This document shows positions 25,896-38,740 of a stretch of 64,000 nt of DNA, in pieces. The translations under genes and the position numbers were made by a program. Every line of letters starts with the position of its first letter. Positions within the stretch are counted from its first letter, which is position 1. This DNA is from Echinicola jeungdonensis (GTDB taxonomy: Bacteria; Bacteroidota; Bacteroidia; Cytophagales; Cyclobacteriaceae): positions 890,001 through 954,000 of the forward strand of contig NZ_JAUFQT010000001.1 in the NCBI RefSeq assembly GCF_030409905.1. Direction: 5' to 3'. The notes under the pieces are model-generated. The model worked only from the letters and a program-made list of their open reading frames with translations, was not told the origin of the DNA and ran no database searches.

Positions 25896-27941
25896 TTAAT
25901 AATAAACGGTTTTGGTCCCGCCGTTCTTGAATGTCAATTTTACCGCTTTATCTTCTTTGTTGAATTCCAGTTCCTGAATAGGCATCAATTCCTTTTCGCT
26001 CCATTTTTCCCCTGACTTTTTCCACAGCATCAAGGTGGCATAAATGCTGATATGCTCGGTTTCAGGGTCAAAATCATCAAAAACATTGATCACCGCACTT
26101 TTATCACTTTGGGGATGCAAACCAGTGGCTTCCACCACCTCTATGCCAGACCAACCTTTCAGCGGCACCATGGCCAATTGGTATTCTCCATTATCAATAA
26201 TCTGAATTTCATAACCTTTTACCTTTTTCACACGCTCTTCGATTCCCTCTCCCAAATCAGGCAGGGCATAATGGCCTAAACGCATGGCAATGGAATCTTT
26301 GCTTCGGTTTCTATCTACTCTTAAAATTCCATTTGGAAGTGGAATTTCTGCCAAATCCATTTGGACATCCTCATTGGTTTCCAGTTTTACATCCCGGTAA
26401 TAAATTCCGCGGTTATACTTCTTAAACGTAAATAATCGAAGCGCTTCCCATTCTGCCTTTTCATTTTTGAAAACATAATTCATGGCCACTTCACCGTTCT
26501 TACCATCTTCTTGCCAGGGGAAAGCACTGTTATAGGAAAGACGGTTGTAGTTTTCACTTCCCCTGAATTTTTCCCAGGCAGGGATAATGGCCACATGACA
26601 CCAGGCACGGATTTCCGAGGCACCGATTCCCGGATAATTCGTGATCAAAATATCAGATCCTTGCTGAAAATGGTTATATATTTTATCATCCTCAAATTTA
26701 TTCTCCCAAGGGCCTTCATTTTCTGTTGAGGTCCAGAAAGGGCTGTCATCTGGCACCATCAAACCAAGAAAAGCTTTACCCATCCAAAAGACACTTCCAC
26801 GGCAACTATACCCCTGCACAGCAGGTTCAAAGGGTCCATAAAAACCTAAGGTGGGGACATTGTCTTTAAGAAAATCAGGATGCTGCAAAAATTGAAGCAT
26901 AGTACCGGAAGCAATCCTTCTCATCCAGCCATAATTCAGGTCTTTATCTTCTTCAAACCCCATCAAAGGTAAGGGAACAATCGAGCCCATTCTATAACTG
27001 ATACTTCTCCCCCACATGATCATTTTACCATCCTGGCTAAACAAATAGGGGTAGTTGTCCTTTAAATCATTAAAGTTTTCTTTGAACTGTGCAGCATATT
27101 CGGGGTAATATTCATTGCCAAAATACTCTGACCATATCATCCCATACATTTGGAAAGCCCACATGCTATAGTAATCAAAAGCGGGGTTGTCATTGTACCA
27201 ACCATCACCGCGATAATGGGCCAGGGATTTTTGCAGGTATTCTTCCAATAGTGCTTCGTTGATTTCATAACCTTGGTCTTTGAAAAAGCTCAAAACGAAA
27301 ATATTAAAGAATTTCCAATTGGAGGGGACAGTTGGCCCATCTCCATAGCTGATCATGGTAGCTGCCAATGCATCTTTATTTTCCTGGGAAAGTGGCTCCC
27401 ACAATACATTCGGAGCCAGCATCAGGGAAATCCCCAAAGCACCAAACTCCACCAAATTTTGGCTTGGCCCGCCATTTTTTGCTCTGGGATGAATATATGC
27501 TGGACTGGATCGATCTACCAATTTGCTGATTTGGTATTGATAATATTCAGCCACTGAGATTCCATTGATCTCCAAATCAGGATTTTCTTTCAATAAAGGA
27601 GTGGCCACAAATAAAGTCCGGCAAAGACCTTCCAACTTTTCAGTTGGCACCCGGCCTTCATCATGCGGATAGCTTTTTCCTGGTTGTTTGGGAAATTTCA
27701 TGGGATCATCCAGATTATTGATATAACTAAATGCCCCCTCCAACAAATAGAGGGCTGCATCCTTCCAGTGTTTCTTGGTCATACCTGTATGGGGGCTCAA
27801 CTCATAGTCTGGACCTGCAACTTTAAATATTTTCTTACCACCTTCTTCAACTACATAGGGAGCATTGCCCGATTGGGCGTAACTCCCTAATGAAACTAGG
27901 AAAAGGCAAATTGTCATTAAACTTGATTGTAATTGTTTCAT
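25896..27941 (-). CDS. DUF2264 family protein, probable secreted glycoside hydrolase (long form)
   Basis: 681 residues with signal peptide MKQLQSSLMTICLFLVSLGSYAQS. DUF2264 features are FEEDxNYGW-like repeats of an (alpha/alpha)n toroid, including WKDAALYLLEGAFSYINNL, LVEFGALGISLMLAP, GDGPTVPSNWKFFNIFVLSFF, NDNPAFDYYSMWAFQMYG, GRSISYRMGSIVPLPLMGF and YSCRGSVFWMGKAFLGL. A C-terminal beta-rich domain follows from about residue 430. DUF2264 proteins are, as I recall, placed in CAZy GH154, which includes beta-glucuronidases acting on arabinogalactan-type glycans. It lies downstream of the strong terminator at 28112-28161, so it is transcribed separately or by read-through. A shorter paralogue is at 37423-38673. 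Confidence 0.8.
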   Translation of the reverse strand: MKQLQSSLMTICLFLVSLGSYAQSGNAPYVVEEGGKKIFKVAGPDYELSPHTGMTKKHWKDAALYLLEGAFSYINNLDDPMKFPKQPGKSYPHDEGRVPTEKLEGLCRTLFVATPLLKENPDLEINGISVAEYYQYQISKLVDRSSPAYIHPRAKNGGPSQNLVEFGALGISLMLAPNVLWEPLSQENKDALAATMISYGDGPTVPSNWKFFNIFVLSFFKDQGYEINEALLEEYLQKSLAHYRGDGWYNDNPAFDYYSMWAFQMYGMIWSEYFGNEYYPEYAAQFKENFNDLKDNYPYLFSQDGKMIMWGRSISYRMGSIVPLPLMGFEEDKDLNYGWMRRIASGTMLQFLQHPDFLKDNVPTLGFYGPFEPAVQGYSCRGSVFWMGKAFLGLMVPDDSPFWTSTENEGPWENKFEDDKIYNHFQQGSDILITNYPGIGASEIRAWCHVAIIPAWEKFRGSENYNRLSYNSAFPWQEDGKNGEVAMNYVFKNEKAEWEALRLFTFKKYNRGIYYRDVKLETNEDVQMDLAEIPLPNGILRVDRNRSKDSIAMRLGHYALPDLGEGIEERVKKVKGYEIQIIDNGEYQLAMVPLKGWSGIEVVEATGLHPQSDKSAVINVFDDFDPETEHISIYATLMLWKKSGEKWSEKELMPIQELEFNKEDKAVKLTFKNGGTKTVYY

Positions 27942-28111
27942 TTTTGGAGTATTTATTTTTGGGTTAATGAGTCATTAGGCTTCTTCCAATCATTTAAAAA
28001 ATTAAACCATAAACAAGAATCAACGCAGCCAATACCACAGAAAAACGAATGGACCTTTTTCAATATAAAATTGCAATCCTAGTAAATCGCATGTGCACCT
28101 TTCGGTTAAAC

Positions 28112-28161
28112 AAAAAAGCCAAGCTCAATTGGATGAATAAACCATCCTTCCTGAGCTTGGC
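28112..28161 (-). terminator. Rho-independent terminator ending susCD unit 1
   Basis: On the minus strand, GCCAAGCTCA (28152-28161) pairs perfectly with TGAGCTTGGC (28118-28127). An inner GGATG/CATCC pairing extends the stem. The stem is followed directly by TTTTTTG (28111-28117). It starts about 30 bp after the GH2 stop codon. Confidence 0.85.
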
Positions 28162-28192
28162 AATATTTGCTTAGGGTTAATTGAGGCTAATA

Positions 28193-31330
<3,138 letters not shown>

Positions 31331-31359
31331 TTATTGATCATAAAAAAATGGAGGATGAA

Positions 31360-32346
31360 TTATTCAAAATCATTTAAATTCCAATTATCATTCCACTCCA
31401 CTGTAGGGAGTTCATTTTCCCACTCAATAGGCAGCCAAATATAGGGGCTATTTATCAAGTCATTAGGTTGCCAACGGTCCGCCATAAAGATCAATTGATC
31501 CTCTTTTCCCTGGACAGGAAAAATAAAGGTGGACTGTGCATCAAAGGTAATGTCAGCCTCAGGACCTCTCATGGGGTTTTCATATCGCTTCCAGGGTCCC
31601 ACCAATGATTTGGCCACATGTACAGCGGCAGCATTGGGTTTCCAACCGGTACAGGCACTTGTAATCAAGAAATACTTTCCATCATGTTTAACAATGGCAG
31701 GTGCTTCCCGGTGCTCGCTGAACATCAAATGGTCATCCTTGGTGTGATGCAAGTAATCTTCACTGAGTTTGGCAATTCGCAAATCATAATTTTCCCTGGA
31801 AGAATATATATGATAGGCTGTCCCATCTTCTTCCTGCAAAAGGGTCATATCCCTGGACATATTTCCATTGGGGCGGTAACTGTGTACAAAAGTATAGGGC
31901 CCGGTAACCTTATCACTTACTGCAACAGCTGCACGTGCAGCACTATATCCCTGGCCTTTTAATTCCAGATGAAACCACATCACGTATTTCCCGGTTTTCT
32001 CATTATAAATCACCTTTGGCCGTTCCATCACACAACCCCTGGCAATATCGTGATCATCATCCCCATCAACAGGAGAAAGGGCCAGGCCTTCGGGTTTCCA
32101 ATTATAAAGATCTTTGGAAGAATAAACATTTACCCCTTGGGAGCGGTGTTTCCCTCTTTTTTCCCCAAACCAATAATAAATGCCGTCATCAAATAAAATT
32201 CCCCCACCATGTGCATTGATGATATTGCCCTCTGTATCCATCCAAGGTTTTCCCGGATGAAATGCTTCTTGGGATTCTTGTGCCAAAATATTGCTCACAA
32301 CCAAAAAGACAATGAGCAATAAGGTCGTAGTTTTTAAGGTAGGCAT
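31360..32346 (-). CDS. GH43 exo-beta-1,3-galactanase-like enzyme (subfamily 24-type)
   Basis: 328 residues, signal peptide ending ...SNILAQ. It is a single five-bladed propeller without an added carbohydrate-binding module. The start of the propeller, NAHGGGILFDDGIYYWFGEKRG, and VYSSKDLYNWKPEGLAL are typical of galactan 1,3-beta-galactosidases. The catalytic set fits that group: Glu109 in MERPKV, Glu214 in REAPAIV, and Gln271 in DAQSTFIFP where ordinary GH43 enzymes have an Asp base. The spacing is very close to that I recall for the Phanerochaete enzyme (Glu102/Glu208/Gln263). Such enzymes release galactose or branched units from beta-1,3-galactan main chains, bypassing side chains. This is the strongest substrate clue in the unit. 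Confidence 0.82.
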   Translation of the reverse strand: MPTLKTTTLLLIVFLVVSNILAQESQEAFHPGKPWMDTEGNIINAHGGGILFDDGIYYWFGEKRGKHRSQGVNVYSSKDLYNWKPEGLALSPVDGDDDHDIARGCVMERPKVIYNEKTGKYVMWFHLELKGQGYSAARAAVAVSDKVTGPYTFVHSYRPNGNMSRDMTLLQEEDGTAYHIYSSRENYDLRIAKLSEDYLHHTKDDHLMFSEHREAPAIVKHDGKYFLITSACTGWKPNAAAVHVAKSLVGPWKRYENPMRGPEADITFDAQSTFIFPVQGKEDQLIFMADRWQPNDLINSPYIWLPIEWENELPTVEWNDNWNLNDFE

Positions 32347-32449
32347 TAGGTTTATTTTTTAATTAAGTAAAAAGACCATTATTATGAAGAATGAATTCCT
32401 CAATTTTCATTTTAAATTCTTCATTCCAACGTTCTTTTCTCTTGAATCT

Positions 32450-34606
32450 TTAGTCTAATTTTATGCTTTTTATTCCACTAACTGTTGGTTCTACCTGGGT
32501 GATATTTCCTTCCTCGTCAAAAGTAAGGCGGTCAATACAGACTTCCCGGTGATAACCAGCAGCCCTGCCCATATCAATACCATGAGGGCGGGTAAATCTG
32601 TGGTAAACAATGTACCATTCATCCTTTCCAGGCACCTGGATCACTGAATTATGACCAGTCCCATAGATTCCCTTCTCCGGAGCTTTGGAAATCACTAAAT
32701 TATTTTTCGGAATGGTAAGTGGCCCCATTGGAGATTCTGCAAAGGCATATCTTACGCGGTAATCTTCACTTCGGGTATCATTTTCAGACCAAAAGAAATA
32801 GTATTTGCCATTTCTAAAGATTACCTCTGTTCCCTCCCTGAAAGTACCATCTTCAGGAGTCAAAATCTTAACTTTACTTTTGTCAAAGCTGACCATATCT
32901 TCATTTAGCGGAACAGCAGCCAAATAGCCATTTCCCCAATACAAATATTCTTTTCCCGTCTGTGGATCTCTAAAAACATCCGGATCAATTTCCTGGCCTC
33001 CACGAACTCCTTCTGGCCTAAAATCCACTAATGGTTTTCCGGAATCCACAAAGGGGCCTGCAGGGTCATCAGCCACGGCAACACCAACTTTTTGTGCAGC
33101 GGTGAAATAGTAGAAATACTTATATTCTCCATCGATTTCTTTTTCAATGGCACACGGTGCCCAGGCATTTCTATCAGCCCACTCAACGTCTTTTTTCAGA
33201 TCCAGGATGACACCATCATCCTGCCAATTGGTCAAATCTTCGGAGGAAAAAGATTTAAAATAAGTGCCGGACCACCCGGTAAATCCATCACTGGTTGGAT
33301 AAATATGGAATTTTCCGGTCTTGTTGGAATAAATAATTTCAGGATCCGCATAGTATCCCTTTAGAGCTGGGTTATTGTCCTTTTTCGCAGAAACTTCAAT
33401 TGTTTGAGTTGAACCATCAGGTTTGGTCAAAGTATAGCTTACCGGCCCATTGCTAAAATCCTGTGCACCTGAAGGGCTTAAGGAATAACCTGTAAACATT
33501 TGAAACTCCGGATCAACTGCGCTTAAATCCACCTCATTTTTGACCGGCAAATAAATAGTTTCCTCTTCTTGATCCAAGTCAACATTTTTTTCATAAACCT
33601 GGTCATTATTGACCCCCATGATCAGGTTTTTCTCATCAATTCCATAAGCATCGACTAATCGCTTAGCTTCTTCCATCGTGATGGGTAGCACAACCCCATG
33701 ACGGGGATGAAAATTCATGCTGATATCCTGGTCTATTACTTCAAATTCCTGCAAATCGGTACTTTGGGTAAATTGATATTCACCCTTCATATAAACATCG
33801 TACATCAAAATGTACTTCTCACTGTCATTTAATTTAAATATACCTGACCCTTCTACTGCTTCTTTGGTTTGCTGAAGGTATTCATCCTCCATGGTGTAGC
33901 CTTCTGTCAACTGATCTGAAACTGCTTTTTTAATTCCATTACCATGTCCTTCCGTTTTAAAGAACAAGTGGTATTGGCCATCCTTTTTGACAATATCACC
34001 ATCGATGCAGGATTTGTTTTCGGGATGGTAAAAAAGTTGCTTAGGTTCAGTTTCCAAGCCAGTAAAATCATCATTGGCGTAAGCATAGTAAATTATATCA
34101 GGACCATTCCCCTGTTTCATGGAGAAATAAACCATGTATTTTTGGACCTCAGGGTCATAAATGGTCTGTGGAGCCCATACCCTATGGACATCCCCAAAGG
34201 TTTCAGGGAAAACCTCAGGAATATGAATCGTACTGTGGGTCCAGTTTACAAGGTCATTGGATTTCAAAAAGACCATTCCTTGATTGGACCAACCGTCATT
34301 GGGGACATAGAGGTCGGTAAGTACCATATAAAATGTTTTGCCATCATCTCCTCGCAAGATATGAGGATCGCGAACTCCCCCTCTTAGGCTGATGCTGTCC
34401 GCCTTTATAACAGGCTGGTTATTATTTAAGGCCCGGTAATTAAAACCATCATTACTGATAGCATAGTGTACAGCTTCTTCTCCTGGACCATTGCCAGTAA
34501 AATAGGCAAAAAGGTAGGCTTCTTTTTCTTGGGTTTGAGGATTACAACCTGTGCCCCAAAATAAAGCACTGGTTAAAATCACAAATAGGGTCAATAGGTT
34601 TTTCAT
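32450..34606 (-). CDS. Double GH43-like lipoprotein (two propellers joined by a linker domain)
   Basis: 718 residues from the ATG at 34606, chosen because MKNLLTLFVILTSALFWGTGC gives a clean lipoprotein signal; an ATG five codons upstream is possible. Propeller 1 (about 25-300) shows the GH43 base region GGVRDPHILRGDDGKTFYM, VWAPQTIYDPEVQKYMVYFS and acid-type SCIDGDIVKKDGQYHLFFKTE. A beta-rich linker follows (about 310-400: VDLSAVDPEFQMFTGYS...TIEVSAK). Propeller 2 (about 405-710) has GYYADPEIIYS, NAWAPCAIEKEIDGEYKYFYYF, EIDPDVFRDPQTGKEYLYWGNG and FREGTEVIFRNGKYYFFWSENDT, a complete GH43 Asp/Asp/Glu set. Propeller 1 is paralogous to the gene at 63204. It is likely surface-exposed; alpha-L-arabinofuranosidase or galactosidase activity is plausible. 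Confidence 0.75.
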   Translation of the reverse strand: MKNLLTLFVILTSALFWGTGCNPQTQEKEAYLFAYFTGNGPGEEAVHYAISNDGFNYRALNNNQPVIKADSISLRGGVRDPHILRGDDGKTFYMVLTDLYVPNDGWSNQGMVFLKSNDLVNWTHSTIHIPEVFPETFGDVHRVWAPQTIYDPEVQKYMVYFSMKQGNGPDIIYYAYANDDFTGLETEPKQLFYHPENKSCIDGDIVKKDGQYHLFFKTEGHGNGIKKAVSDQLTEGYTMEDEYLQQTKEAVEGSGIFKLNDSEKYILMYDVYMKGEYQFTQSTDLQEFEVIDQDISMNFHPRHGVVLPITMEEAKRLVDAYGIDEKNLIMGVNNDQVYEKNVDLDQEEETIYLPVKNEVDLSAVDPEFQMFTGYSLSPSGAQDFSNGPVSYTLTKPDGSTQTIEVSAKKDNNPALKGYYADPEIIYSNKTGKFHIYPTSDGFTGWSGTYFKSFSSEDLTNWQDDGVILDLKKDVEWADRNAWAPCAIEKEIDGEYKYFYYFTAAQKVGVAVADDPAGPFVDSGKPLVDFRPEGVRGGQEIDPDVFRDPQTGKEYLYWGNGYLAAVPLNEDMVSFDKSKVKILTPEDGTFREGTEVIFRNGKYYFFWSENDTRSEDYRVRYAFAESPMGPLTIPKNNLVISKAPEKGIYGTGHNSVIQVPGKDEWYIVYHRFTRPHGIDMGRAAGYHREVCIDRLTFDEEGNITQVEPTVSGIKSIKLD

Positions 34607-34846
34607 TCTAATGTATTTCATTAATTATTAATTGGCTTTTGGACCCCAAATTAATAAATGTTTTTATAACACTTAAGTAATATTTAAAAAAGAGGACGAA
34701 GTACAAAAGTGAGATTAGAACTGTGATTTTATTTAGAGTTATGAAGTGTAAAAAAGAAAGGAGAAAGTTCCATGTATTTTCTAAATCATTTACCAATTCA
34801 GGATACCAAGGCCCCTTCTCTTTTCTCAAATCTCATATCTTTTTTC

Positions 34847-36061
34847 TCAATTCTCCTTTTTCAGTCTTAATAGAGCTTCTACCAAATAATAATCCCCGTA
34901 AGTTAAAGGAACATCCACCTCAGAATTTTCTGGGATATGTCCCACTCCATGTTTGAGTAAGAATCCCCCATTGGTGCCTTTTTCGGCAATGTATTCATCG
35001 GAAGTTAGGGTGGTCAGCATGGTTGCTGCGTTTTCCTTATATTTAGCAGCCAAATCACCATCCACATAATCTGACAGTTCTAACAATGCGGAGGCCATAA
35101 TGGCTCCTGCAGAAGAATCCCTTAAGGCGTCAGGAATATTTGGCGCATCGAAATCCCAATAAGGCACTTTGTCCTCAGGCAAATTGGGATGATCCAAGAT
35201 AAATGCAGCAATGGCCTTTGCCTGTTCCAAATACCTGGGATCCTTGGTTTCTCTGTAAGTCACCGTGTAACCATACAAACCCCAAGCTTGGCCCCTTGCC
35301 CAGGCAGAGTCATCAGAATACCCTTGAGCAGTTCTTTTTTTGTTTACATCCCCAGATTTTGGATCATAATTGAGAACATGGTATGAACTGTTATCTTCCC
35401 TAAAATGATTTTCCATGGTAGTATTGGCATGGGTCACGGCAATATCATAATAGGTAGAATCTCCAGTTTCGGCAGTGGCCCAGAACAATAATTCAAGGTT
35501 CATCATATTATCTATGATCACCAAAAAATCTCCTTCTTTGGAATCCCAGGATTTAATGGCTCCCACTTTTTCACTAAACCTGCTGGATAAGGATTTAGCA
35601 CTTTGGACCAGGATATCCTTATATTCCTCTTTTGGTGCAATTTTAAGAGCATTTCCAAAACTGCAATACATCATAAAGCCCAGATCGTGGGTACTGGTAT
35701 TGAATTTTTCCTTTTCCAATAAACCAAGGCTTCTTTCTGCTTCCTCAAGCAACTTTTCATCTCTTGTAGCTTCATATAGGTAAAGCAAGGTGCCAGGGTA
35801 AAATCCGCTGCACCACCATCCTGAACCACTGGTCTCAAACTTATCATTTTTTGCATGGTAAGTTTTAGGAAATTCTCCAGCTGGAAGAAGTTCCATCATA
35901 TGGTGGTATTGTTCCTTTCCTCTTTCCAAGGTGGGTTCAATCCGATCCTCTAAAACAACAGTTTCTTTTTTCTCCTCTTCATTTCCTGATTTACTATTTG
36001 AACCACAGGAAGTCAAAATAGTGCTTCCGGCCAACAACAGGAATAATAATCGCTTTTTCAT
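34847..36061 (-). CDS. GH88 unsaturated glucuronyl hydrolase, lipoprotein
   Basis: 404 residues, lipobox TILTSC. The (alpha/alpha)6 GH88 fold is evident, with the two key aspartates Asp126 in STHDLGFMMY and Asp184 in VIIDNMMNLELLFW. Further conserved blocks are WWCSGFYPGTLLYLY, GYSDDSAWARGQAWGLYGY and DSSAGAIMASALLELS. GH88 enzymes hydrate the double bond of 4,5-unsaturated uronic acids left at the non-reducing end by polysaccharide lyases. Its presence implies that a lyase acts in the same pathway; the adjacent BNR_4 propeller is the obvious candidate. It lies 46 bp downstream of that gene in the same orientation. Confidence 0.9.
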   Translation of the reverse strand: MKKRLLFLLLAGSTILTSCGSNSKSGNEEEKKETVVLEDRIEPTLERGKEQYHHMMELLPAGEFPKTYHAKNDKFETSGSGWWCSGFYPGTLLYLYEATRDEKLLEEAERSLGLLEKEKFNTSTHDLGFMMYCSFGNALKIAPKEEYKDILVQSAKSLSSRFSEKVGAIKSWDSKEGDFLVIIDNMMNLELLFWATAETGDSTYYDIAVTHANTTMENHFREDNSSYHVLNYDPKSGDVNKKRTAQGYSDDSAWARGQAWGLYGYTVTYRETKDPRYLEQAKAIAAFILDHPNLPEDKVPYWDFDAPNIPDALRDSSAGAIMASALLELSDYVDGDLAAKYKENAATMLTTLTSDEYIAEKGTNGGFLLKHGVGHIPENSEVDVPLTYGDYYLVEALLRLKKEN

Positions 36062-36106
36062 ATAAGTATTTAATTAATTCTTTTATCCAATCTCCTCAAA
36101 TACAAA

Positions 36107-37423
36107 CTAAGGATTTAATTCTATCACCTTAACTGCTGTATTCATTTCTTGAGCAAGTCCCTCACTGTCTACTTGCTGGACCTCCTGAACAAAAACATGA
36201 AGTTGTTTTTTTTCCTTCCATAATTCAATATCATAATTTGGTTCCCACTGCCCAACACCATATTGGGTCAGGTCCATGACTTCCCAAAATCCATTATCCT
36301 CGAGTGCAGAAGTGTAGGCCAAGGAAACTTTATTTCCCCGTTCTTCATCCCTAAAAAGGATAAACAAAGACTTGTCGGAGCCATTTTCCTCCACCAATAT
36401 CTGTGGCCTTGAAATGGGAATCCGTTTGGTTCCACCACCGCCTAACTGAAAGCTGGTATTCCGGAATCCAGTATTGGCTTTTTTCCACTCCTGTCCGTCC
36501 TGATATACAACCTGATATTGAGTAACTCCATTTTCTTCCCAATAGGTCACGATATAAGGCTGACTATTCTCATCCGCATACATAGCAGTTTGATTGATCA
36601 AATTGCTTTTTTGTGGAATATTCCAGGCATATTCTGCTGTAGAATTGGTAATAGGCAATTGGTATTTATCACCATTGGACCTTTCCCAGCTTTGGCCCCC
36701 ATCGGTTGATCTGGCATAAGCCAAATCATGATTGGTAGAGACATCCCAGGTTTCCCGCCACACCCAGCTCAGATGAACCGTGCCAGCCTTATCCACAAAA
36801 GCCTGCCAATAGGCATTTCTTTGGCCTTCACCATCAATTAATTTGTCATGAAGTTGTATCCAGGATTGTTGCTCCACATCATACCTATTCATAACCAAAT
36901 TTCCTTGCCCGGAAGCGCCCGACCGATAGAAAAACAGCAAATCTCCATTGGGTAAAGCATGAAATTCCGGATAAGTCACCTTTTCTTCTTCTACCCCAGT
37001 CATTGGCTCTTTAGGTCCCAATTCTAATCCCAAAGGGGCTTTACTTTTTGCATACCTTAATGGATTGTCGTGATGATCCCAGGAAACATGTAAATATCCA
37101 GCTCCATCCACTGCAATGCTGATGGTATTATGGGCATCTTTTACATTGCCCGTGTATTTAGTTTGATGGGTTTCCCAATGCTCATCGCCCAATTCCCTCT
37201 TGGCCAAAACCACATGACCGGAAGGGTCATAGTAGGCGGTGAATTGGGTGTCTTCAAATGTTGTCAAGGCATTTCTTCTGAAGATAACCGTATTAACAGA
37301 ATTATTGCCCCAGCCTTCTCCGACATAAGTTTCCCGAACCTGGCTGTCCTGGAGCATTTGGGCTTTACAAGCTCCCAATGCCAGGATCAACCCCATTTGT
37401 ACCCAAATTTTTTTGACATTCAT
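36107..37423 (-). CDS. BNR_4 beta-propeller protein, probable uronate lyase (PL24/PL25/PL42-like) or GH145-like
   Basis: 438 residues with a signal peptide or lipobox near ILALGAC. The whole chain is a seven-bladed BNR_4 propeller. DAHNTISIAVDGAGYLHVSWDHHDNPLRY carries His98 and His118, YPEF carries Tyr151, and FFYRSGASGQGN carries Arg167. Propeller ulvan lyases use a His/His/Tyr/Arg set with Tyr and Arg 16 residues apart (recalled from PL24 and PL25 structures), and the same spacing occurs here. Related BNR_4 families include rhamnosyl-glucuronate lyases (PL42) and alpha-L-rhamnosidases (GH145). Its ATG overlaps the TAA of the upstream DUF2264 gene by one base, and GH88 follows, supporting a lyase-plus-hydratase pair. 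Confidence 0.7.
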   Translation of the reverse strand: MNVKKIWVQMGLILALGACKAQMLQDSQVRETYVGEGWGNNSVNTVIFRRNALTTFEDTQFTAYYDPSGHVVLAKRELGDEHWETHQTKYTGNVKDAHNTISIAVDGAGYLHVSWDHHDNPLRYAKSKAPLGLELGPKEPMTGVEEEKVTYPEFHALPNGDLLFFYRSGASGQGNLVMNRYDVEQQSWIQLHDKLIDGEGQRNAYWQAFVDKAGTVHLSWVWRETWDVSTNHDLAYARSTDGGQSWERSNGDKYQLPITNSTAEYAWNIPQKSNLINQTAMYADENSQPYIVTYWEENGVTQYQVVYQDGQEWKKANTGFRNTSFQLGGGGTKRIPISRPQILVEENGSDKSLFILFRDEERGNKVSLAYTSALEDNGFWEVMDLTQYGVGQWEPNYDIELWKEKKQLHVFVQEVQQVDSEGLAQEMNTAVKVIELNP

Positions 37424-38673
37424 TAGTAAAGCGCTTTATCAATATTTGCTTCTCCTCCGCTCCAAATCTTTTTCTGGGTCCAGGGCTGGGCGGGTGCAGC
37501 CCAAAACTCTCCATCAGCAGGAATCCCCAATACCAAAAACACTTCAGCACATAGGTACAAGCTTCCAGTGGAAATATAAGGTTCGGCAATTTCCCGTTGG
37601 TGTCCATAAAAACCAAGGGTCAGCCATCCTTCTTCATCAAACATATCTTCTGCTTCCATATGCTTTTTGATCACGGCTTCAAGGGCTTCCCTCACTTGGG
37701 CAGGGGAAATTTCCTGTGGCAATTCTTCCCAAAGGGCCACTTGAGACAACAACTGGAATGCTCCAAATCTATAGGCCATTGACCTTCCGATAACAGGATA
37801 GGTTCCTTCTGGTGAAATCAGCCTTTCTTGAATTTCTGCGTATCTTTTGGCTCTTTTAAGGAAAAGATCGTGGTCTTTGCCCATATCATTCCCTTTTTCT
37901 TTAAGGACTTTCGAAATGTCCAGTAGCATTGGCTGGATCACAAAACTATTATAATAATCCCAATGGAAATCCGGCCCATCACCGTACATACCATCTCCCA
38001 GGTACCACTCCTTATGCTTATTCAGCCCATACGCCATTCTAACATGGTCGGCTTTACCGTCAAACTTAAGCAAGGCAGCTTCAACCATTCCTGAAAAAAG
38101 TAGCCAGTTGCTATAATAGGGTGAAATAACCCGGGATGATTTCAAGGCATCAATCACATTCTCCTGTGTTTCGGGTTCTAGCCTTTCCCATAATTGGTTA
38201 GGAGCTCTTAATAAAGCATGGGCAAAAAATGCAGCATCTACCAAGGGCTGTCCAAGTTGGGTAAAATTCATAAAATCCGGAGATCCCGGATCTGTGGCAT
38301 TGTGGATGCATTTTAATGCCAATTGAATATATTTCTCTCTTAAATGACCTTCCACTGTTTCATCAGGCCCCAATTCCAGCCAGGGAGCCATACCTGAAAG
38401 CAAGCGACCAAAAGCTTCCAGGTAGGTCACTTGATCCCTTCCTCCATAAGCATTAGGGGCCACTTCCACAGGCATCTTAGCTTTGAGTTGGTTCTCACTC
38501 AAAGCCTTTAAAACGGGGTCGGCAATTTTTGTCATCACCTCGATATAATATTTCCTGGCTTCCTTTCCCTCTTCCCCCACCTGGTTGGACTGAGCCAAAA
38601 CAAGTTGGTTTACACTCATTAAAAATATTATTGTGGGGAATACTTTTCCCAGGAAATTTTTCATCAATCTCAT
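37423..38673 (-). CDS. DUF2264 family protein, short form
   Basis: 416 residues with an N-terminal signal peptide (KVFPTIIFLMSVNQLVLAQS). It has the same toroid blocks as the longer DUF2264 protein at 25896-27941: YLEAFGRLLSGMAPWLELGP, NFTQLGQPLVDAAFFAHALL, YSNWLLFSGMVEAALLKF, YGDGPDFHWDYYNSFVIQPML, PVIGRSMAYRFGAFQLL and YISTGSLYLCAEVFLVLG. It lacks the C-terminal beta domain of that paralogue. It is probably a periplasmic exo-acting enzyme; a glucuronidase role (GH154-type) is recalled, not proven. It is translationally coupled to the BNR_4 gene (TAATG overlap at 37421-37425). Confidence 0.78.
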   Translation of the reverse strand: MRLMKNFLGKVFPTIIFLMSVNQLVLAQSNQVGEEGKEARKYYIEVMTKIADPVLKALSENQLKAKMPVEVAPNAYGGRDQVTYLEAFGRLLSGMAPWLELGPDETVEGHLREKYIQLALKCIHNATDPGSPDFMNFTQLGQPLVDAAFFAHALLRAPNQLWERLEPETQENVIDALKSSRVISPYYSNWLLFSGMVEAALLKFDGKADHVRMAYGLNKHKEWYLGDGMYGDGPDFHWDYYNSFVIQPMLLDISKVLKEKGNDMGKDHDLFLKRAKRYAEIQERLISPEGTYPVIGRSMAYRFGAFQLLSQVALWEELPQEISPAQVREALEAVIKKHMEAEDMFDEEGWLTLGFYGHQREIAEPYISTGSLYLCAEVFLVLGIPADGEFWAAPAQPWTQKKIWSGGEANIDKALY

Positions 38674-38740
38674 TTTAATGTCTTTTTTCTTGAAACTTAA
38701 ATCTTGATACGGGATTCTGTTTTTCTTTACTCAATATGCA

